Origin: VXMO01 sp965219405
GTDB taxonomy: Bacteria > Chloroflexota > Dehalococcoidia > UBA6926
NCBI GenBank assembly: GCA_965219405.1
Contig: OZ244736.1
Location: forward strand, 682,001-746,000
DNA: 64,000 nt
Direction: 5' to 3'
Shown here: piece by piece, positions 60,159-64,000 of the stretch
How positions within the stretch are numbered: position 1 is the first letter of the stretch
Layout: each line of letters starts with the position of its first letter
Made by a program: the position numbers and the translations under genes
Notes under the pieces: model-generated
Told to the model about the DNA's origin: nothing
The model's input: the letters and a program-made list of their open reading frames with translations, nothing else
The model's database searches: none

Positions 60159-61154
60159 TTAGGGAATCCAGGCTCTCCACACTGACTCATTGGCATCAAC
60201 CCACTCTTGTGCGGCCGCGCGCACCGGGAGGTCGTTCGCAGTCAGGTTGAGCACAATCTCGTTCTGTTGCCCGTTGGTCAACCGGAAGTTGGAGAGGAAC
60301 TCGTATGCCTCCGGAAAGTCCTCCTGAAGACCGGGCCAGATCAGCTTGGCAACAGGATCCGTTGGGTAGCCGCAGTCAAACCTCTCGCCTTCCGGATAGC
60401 AATCTGAAGTCCATTCCGGCATCTCAATCTGGATGAGGTCGTACTTGGCGTGCGCCCAGTGAGGTTCCCACAGGTACGTGATAACCGGGTCGCCCCGCTG
60501 GAATGCGGCGTCCAGCTCGGCAAGCGCTGCGCCCTCGGACCCGGCGAATATCGGCTGGAAGTCGACACCGAAGGCTTCCAACTTTTCCCCGGGCCTCGTG
60601 TCCCACGCCGGAGTGAACTCAAGCAGCCTGCCGCTCGTGCCCGTGTCGCTCGTGGCAAAGACGGACTTGTACTGGTCCATGTCGGCAACGCTGCGGAGGT
60701 TGGGGGCGGCGGGCTCTATGCCGCGCTCAGGGTCGCCGTTGACGACGTAGGAAGGCACATACCAGCCCGTCTCTCCGGAAATTCCTACCGGACCCATGCG
60801 GTCCACCGTGGCATCATCAGGATTGACGTATTCGTCAAGGAGTTCAGCGCTGTATGAAGGCCAGTTGCAGCACACAAAGTGGAAGTCGCCTCTTTCCAAT
60901 CCGATGAAGAGGGGGGCCGAATCTGCGGGCGCGAACTTGGTCGCGACAGTGTGGCCCATCTCCTGCTCCAGGAGAATCTTCGCAACGGCAGTGGTCACAA
61001 GCTGACCGTTCCAGTCCTGTTCGACGAGATAGAGGGTTCCCCTCTCGTCCGACTCCGTGTCGGCGGCTTCCTCACAGGCCAACCCTGCTGCAAGGGCAAT
61101 GGCCACCAGCATAGCCAATGAGATTCCAATCCAGGTGTTCCTCAGTTTTTTCAT
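60159..61154 (-). CDS. glycine betaine/proline-type ABC substrate-binding lipoprotein
   Basis: 331 residues from ATG 61154 (AAGGGGAAGG upstream). Lipoprotein signal ends in ALAAGLACEEA. The mature protein has OpuAC-family motifs: YLVEQDWNGQLVTTAVAKIL, ETGWYVPSYVVNGDPERG and ITYLWEPHWAHAKYDLIQIE, whose Trp residues form the aromatic cage for quaternary amines. It delivers the ligand to the double permease encoded just upstream. Betaine, proline or choline are the likely ligands. Confidence 0.9.
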   Translation of the reverse strand: MKKLRNTWIGISLAMLVAIALAAGLACEEAADTESDERGTLYLVEQDWNGQLVTTAVAKILLEQEMGHTVATKFAPADSAPLFIGLERGDFHFVCCNWPSYSAELLDEYVNPDDATVDRMGPVGISGETGWYVPSYVVNGDPERGIEPAAPNLRSVADMDQYKSVFATSDTGTSGRLLEFTPAWDTRPGEKLEAFGVDFQPIFAGSEGAALAELDAAFQRGDPVITYLWEPHWAHAKYDLIQIEMPEWTSDCYPEGERFDCGYPTDPVAKLIWPGLQEDFPEAYEFLSNFRLTNGQQNEIVLNLTANDLPVRAAAQEWVDANESVWRAWIP

Positions 61155-61272
61155 AATCCTTCCCCTTTCTGGACTAGTAGCGCAAAAGGCAAACCTGGTG
61201 GATTGCCTCATTCTGCGTCATCACATAAGCATTCCTCCTTACCGGGTTTGTGGGCTCTTATCCTGATTAGCC

Positions 61273-63261
61273 CTATCTCAATGCCCCGGCTGACATCGCA
61301 GCCTGCTGCTTTCCTTGAGTCATTCGGTCAAACGCCATCGCCATAAAAACGATGGTCAATCCCGCAACCAGGCCATGGCCCATCCGGAGCCAGATCGAGT
61401 TGATAAAAACTTCCTGCCCCAAACCGCCGCCGCCCACCATTCCGGCGATGATCACCATAGCCAGGACCATGATGATGGTCTGGTTGACGCCCATCATGAT
61501 CGTTGGGAGGGCAAGCGGTATCTTGACCTGGAGCATCGTCTGGAGTCCCGTGGAGCCGTGGGACTGGGCCGTCTCGATTGCCTGGGCCGGCACTTGTCTG
61601 ATGCCCAGGCTCGTCATGCGAATGACCGGAGGCAGCGCATACACCGCTGTGGCGATGACGCCGACCAGCGGCCCAATCCCCCAGAGCATAATCACCGGTA
61701 TCAGGTAGACGAAGATTGGCATCGTCTGCATGGTGTCCAGAATGGGACGCAGGATCGACTCGAACGTCTTGCTCTGGGAAGCGAGCGCGCCAACGATAAC
61801 CCCCGCGACGACCGTGAACACCCCCGCGGTCAGCACCTGGCTAAGGGTGTCAACTGTGATGTCCCAGAGCCCTCCAATGCCCGCGAATGCGAGCCCCGAC
61901 ACAGCAAGTAAGGCAGCGCGCCATCCCGCGGTGAGGTAAGCCGCACCGGCCGCAATCAACATCAGTGCGGGCCATGGAAGCCAAAGCAAAAACGTATTAA
62001 CGGGTGCGTAACCAAGCTCGCGGAACAGCGTATTGCGTATCCAGCTGGTTATAAAGTATAGGTTCACGGCCATCCAATCGAAGACACCGTTGACTCGGTG
62101 CGCCATTGAAAAGGTCAGCTCCTCCGGGAAGTCTCTCAGCGGCGGGATGAACATGGCGAGAACGACGAGGACAACCAACAGTCCAATGCCCACAATAGGA
62201 AGCGAGTATTGGGAGGCCATCGTGCGGAGAGTCTGGCCGGCCGTCCCCTCGTTGGAGGGATCCACGTTTGAGGCGGGTGTCGAGGGTTTTGGACCGGACT
62301 GTGAAAGAGCGTAACTGAACCTGTCCAGGATGATGGCCAGCAGCACTATGGCGATTCCGCTCTGAAGACCTTCTCCTGCGTCCACTTTTCTTAGCGAAAG
62401 CCAGACGTCCTGGCCAAGGCCCTCCACTCCGACCAGTGCGGTTATGATCACCATCGCAACCGCCATCATGATGGTCTGGTTCACGCCCATCATGATTGAG
62501 CCTTTTGCCAAAGGAATTTGTACCTGGAACAGCGTCTGGGATGTTGTTGATCCGTGAGATTGGGCGGTTTCGACAGCTGCTAGAGGAACCTGACGGATAC
62601 CCAGGTTGGTAAGTCTGATAACGGGCGCAATGGAGTAAACCACCGTCAGGAAAACGCCTTGCGCGCCGCTCACTCCGAACAGAATGAGGGCTGGAATGAG
62701 GTACACAAAGGCAGGCAGAACCTGCATGGTGTCCAGAATTGGGCGAACAACTGCTTCAAAGCGGTTGCTGTAGGCCGCGAATACGCCTATAGGCACTCCA
62801 AGTCCGACGGCGATCATCACGGAAATACCCACGACACTCAGGGTGAGCATCGCGGAGTCCCAGAACCCGATGAGGCCAACGAACAGCACGGCCACGCCGG
62901 AGAGCAGTCCCAGGCGTCTACCGCCGAGCCTCAGCCCGACAAACGAAACGCCTGCTACAACAAGAGGCCAGGGGAGCCAGAGCAAGAAAGCATCTATTCC
63001 GGCGACGCCCACGTCGATGATGTCGGAGAGCGGGTTGAAGAACCAGGCGAAGGTGTCGCCGAACCACTCGAAGGTCGTGTCGATTGGACCCTGAATAGGA
63101 AGTTCCCAGCTGCCCGGCCAGTCCCCATAGTCGGTGTTTGCGTGATTAGTCGCCAGTGAATAGGCCAGGAGATAGGAAAAGACAGCAATTGTCGCCCACA
63201 ACAGCCACCGGAATCGAGGCTCACGGAGAAACTGAAGCTGCAGAGTGTCCGTACGGATCAC
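61273..63261 (-). CDS. ABC transporter permease, two ProW-like domains fused
   Basis: 662 residues made of two similar halves (~1-330 and ~340-662). Each has an ABC permease core with the EAA loop: VETAQSHGSTTSQTLFQVQI in the first and IETAQSHGSTGLQTMLQVKI in the second, each followed by MMGVNQTI. In most bacteria ProW/OpuAB is a single-domain homodimer; here the two copies are one chain. The GTG start overlaps the ATPase stop by 4 bp, and the binding protein follows by 118 bp. Confidence 0.92.
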   Translation of the reverse strand: MIRTDTLQLQFLREPRFRWLLWATIAVFSYLLAYSLATNHANTDYGDWPGSWELPIQGPIDTTFEWFGDTFAWFFNPLSDIIDVGVAGIDAFLLWLPWPLVVAGVSFVGLRLGGRRLGLLSGVAVLFVGLIGFWDSAMLTLSVVGISVMIAVGLGVPIGVFAAYSNRFEAVVRPILDTMQVLPAFVYLIPALILFGVSGAQGVFLTVVYSIAPVIRLTNLGIRQVPLAAVETAQSHGSTTSQTLFQVQIPLAKGSIMMGVNQTIMMAVAMVIITALVGVEGLGQDVWLSLRKVDAGEGLQSGIAIVLLAIILDRFSYALSQSGPKPSTPASNVDPSNEGTAGQTLRTMASQYSLPIVGIGLLVVLVVLAMFIPPLRDFPEELTFSMAHRVNGVFDWMAVNLYFITSWIRNTLFRELGYAPVNTFLLWLPWPALMLIAAGAAYLTAGWRAALLAVSGLAFAGIGGLWDITVDTLSQVLTAGVFTVVAGVIVGALASQSKTFESILRPILDTMQTMPIFVYLIPVIMLWGIGPLVGVIATAVYALPPVIRMTSLGIRQVPAQAIETAQSHGSTGLQTMLQVKIPLALPTIMMGVNQTIIMVLAMVIIAGMVGGGGLGQEVFINSIWLRMGHGLVAGLTIVFMAMAFDRMTQGKQQAAMSAGALR

Positions 63262-64000
63262 GCTACACCCTCGTCACTCACCAGAGCGGCCATAGCCTCT
63301 GCCCGCGTTATGGTGCCGATGCATCGGCCGTCGTCCAGGACGGCGATGGGGGCGTCGGTGTCGATGACGAGAGGAATGAGCCGCTCAAGCCGGGTATCTG
63401 CTTCCGCAACTGGACACGAATCTATCATTTGGGTTGCGACGCTGGCGTGCGCCGACGCGCCATTTCCTGGTACATCATCCAGGTGCACGGTTCCGATGAA
63501 GAGGCCTTCACCGTCGACGACCACCGCGCTTTCGCAATCCTGCATGGTCAGCGCGTGCATCAGGTGGTCCAGTGATTGGTCTGCCGTCACATAGACTGAG
63601 GGCTGGGTCATCACAGATCGCGCGGTAAGAACCTTTGAACGTGGCACGTCTCGCGTAAAGTCCCGCACGTAGTCGTCGATGGGGTTGGCGACCAACTCTT
63701 CAGGCGTACCCACCTGGACGAACTCCCCGTCCTTCATGATGGCAACCCGGTCTCCCAACTTGATGGCCTCCAGGAAATCATGCGTGATGAAGACCATCGT
63801 CTTCTTGACCAGTTCCTGCAGCCCGATCAGCTGATCCTGCATCTCCCGACGGATGAGGGGATCGAGAGCGCTGAACGGCTCGTCGAAAAGAAGGATCTCG
63901 GGGTCTACGGCTAGGGCACGTGCCAGCCCAATACGTTGCTGCATCCCGCCGCTCAGTTCATGCGGGTACCGCTCCTCCCATCCTGACAGGCCCACCAGCT
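63258..64000 (-). CDS. betaine/proline ABC transporter ATPase with CBS domains, partial
   Basis: The 5' part lies beyond the window, so the Walker A is not visible. Present are the signature HELSGGMQQRIGLARALA, Walker B EILLFDEPFSALDPL, the H-loop MVFITHDFLEAIKLGDRVAI and, after ~residue 130 of the visible part, a pair of CBS domains (MTQPSVYVTADQSLDHLMHA; GRCIGTITRAEAMAAL). In ProV/OpuAA the CBS pair senses ionic strength to switch transport on under osmotic stress. First gene of this operon in the window. Confidence 0.92.
   Translation of the reverse strand, partial: LVGLSGWEERYPHELSGGMQQRIGLARALAVDPEILLFDEPFSALDPLIRREMQDQLIGLQELVKKTMVFITHDFLEAIKLGDRVAIMKDGEFVQVGTPEELVANPIDDYVRDFTRDVPRSKVLTARSVMTQPSVYVTADQSLDHLMHALTMQDCESAVVVDGEGLFIGTVHLDDVPGNGASAHASVATQMIDSCPVAEADTRLERLIPLVIDTDAPIAVLDDGRCIGTITRAEAMAALVSDEGVA

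Overview
The window is GC-rich, gene-dense bacterial DNA. Dispersed palindromes of the CATTCCGGCGAAAGCCGGAATC type, repeated family III CoA-transferases and the style of the core genes suggest an uncultivated Chloroflexota (Dehalococcoidia/SAR202-like) chromosome. That placement is inference; no rRNA or marker gene is present to settle it.

Left part, chromosomal backbone (1-29.6 kb). It starts with a partial HNH endonuclease, a BtpA-family protein, a HAD phosphatase and a GIY-YIG endonuclease sitting in a duplicated repeat. A minus-strand cluster follows: CBS-HEPN protein, SDR, alpha-carbonic anhydrase lipoprotein and four CaiB/BaiF CoA-transferases arranged as two B-A pairs. Only the A members keep the catalytic Asp. 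Next come a TauE/SafE exporter, an enoyl-CoA hydratase, a trypsin-like lipoprotein, PdxA, a zinc alcohol dehydrogenase, aquaporin, citrate synthase, a YhhQ-type transporter, an HU protein, the operon dcd-ribD-ribE-ribBA-ribH, a SIMPL lipoprotein, signal peptidase I and tRNA-Lys.

Middle part, integrated defence island (about 29.6-57.5 kb). A large serine recombinase points into tRNA-Lys and takes its last ~24 codons from the antisense strand of the tRNA. Behind it lie a 1184-residue HTH / nuclease-like / P-loop ATPase protein with an operator-like promoter, a broken TraG/VirD4 coupling ATPase, a coiled-coil protein, 1.7 kb of decayed repetitive DNA, a triple-HTH regulator, a frameshifted YIP1-like membrane gene, two HEPN-type proteins, a decayed paralogue of the triple-HTH protein and a TIR protein facing a small membrane protein. 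The centrepiece is a compact minus-strand operon: C5-cytosine methyltransferase fused to a Mig-like G:T mismatch glycosylase, then MORC/MutL-type ATPase, Z1 helicase, PD-(D/E)XK nuclease and AIPR. A DUF433/PIN-like toxin-antitoxin pair and a nuclease-DUF2075 helicase close the island.

Right part (57.5-64 kb). After a fragment of an acyl-CoA synthetase and two hypothetical membrane or lipoprotein genes, the backbone resumes with a glycine-betaine/proline-type ABC importer (ATPase cut by the window edge, double permease, binding protein).

How it fits together: metabolism on the left (CoA-thioester turnover, flavin and PLP cofactors) is ordinary. The island looks like a recombinase-delivered store of anti-phage functions. 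Its most unusual member is the methyltransferase with a built-in enzyme for repairing the G:T mismatches that arise when 5-methylcytosine deaminates.
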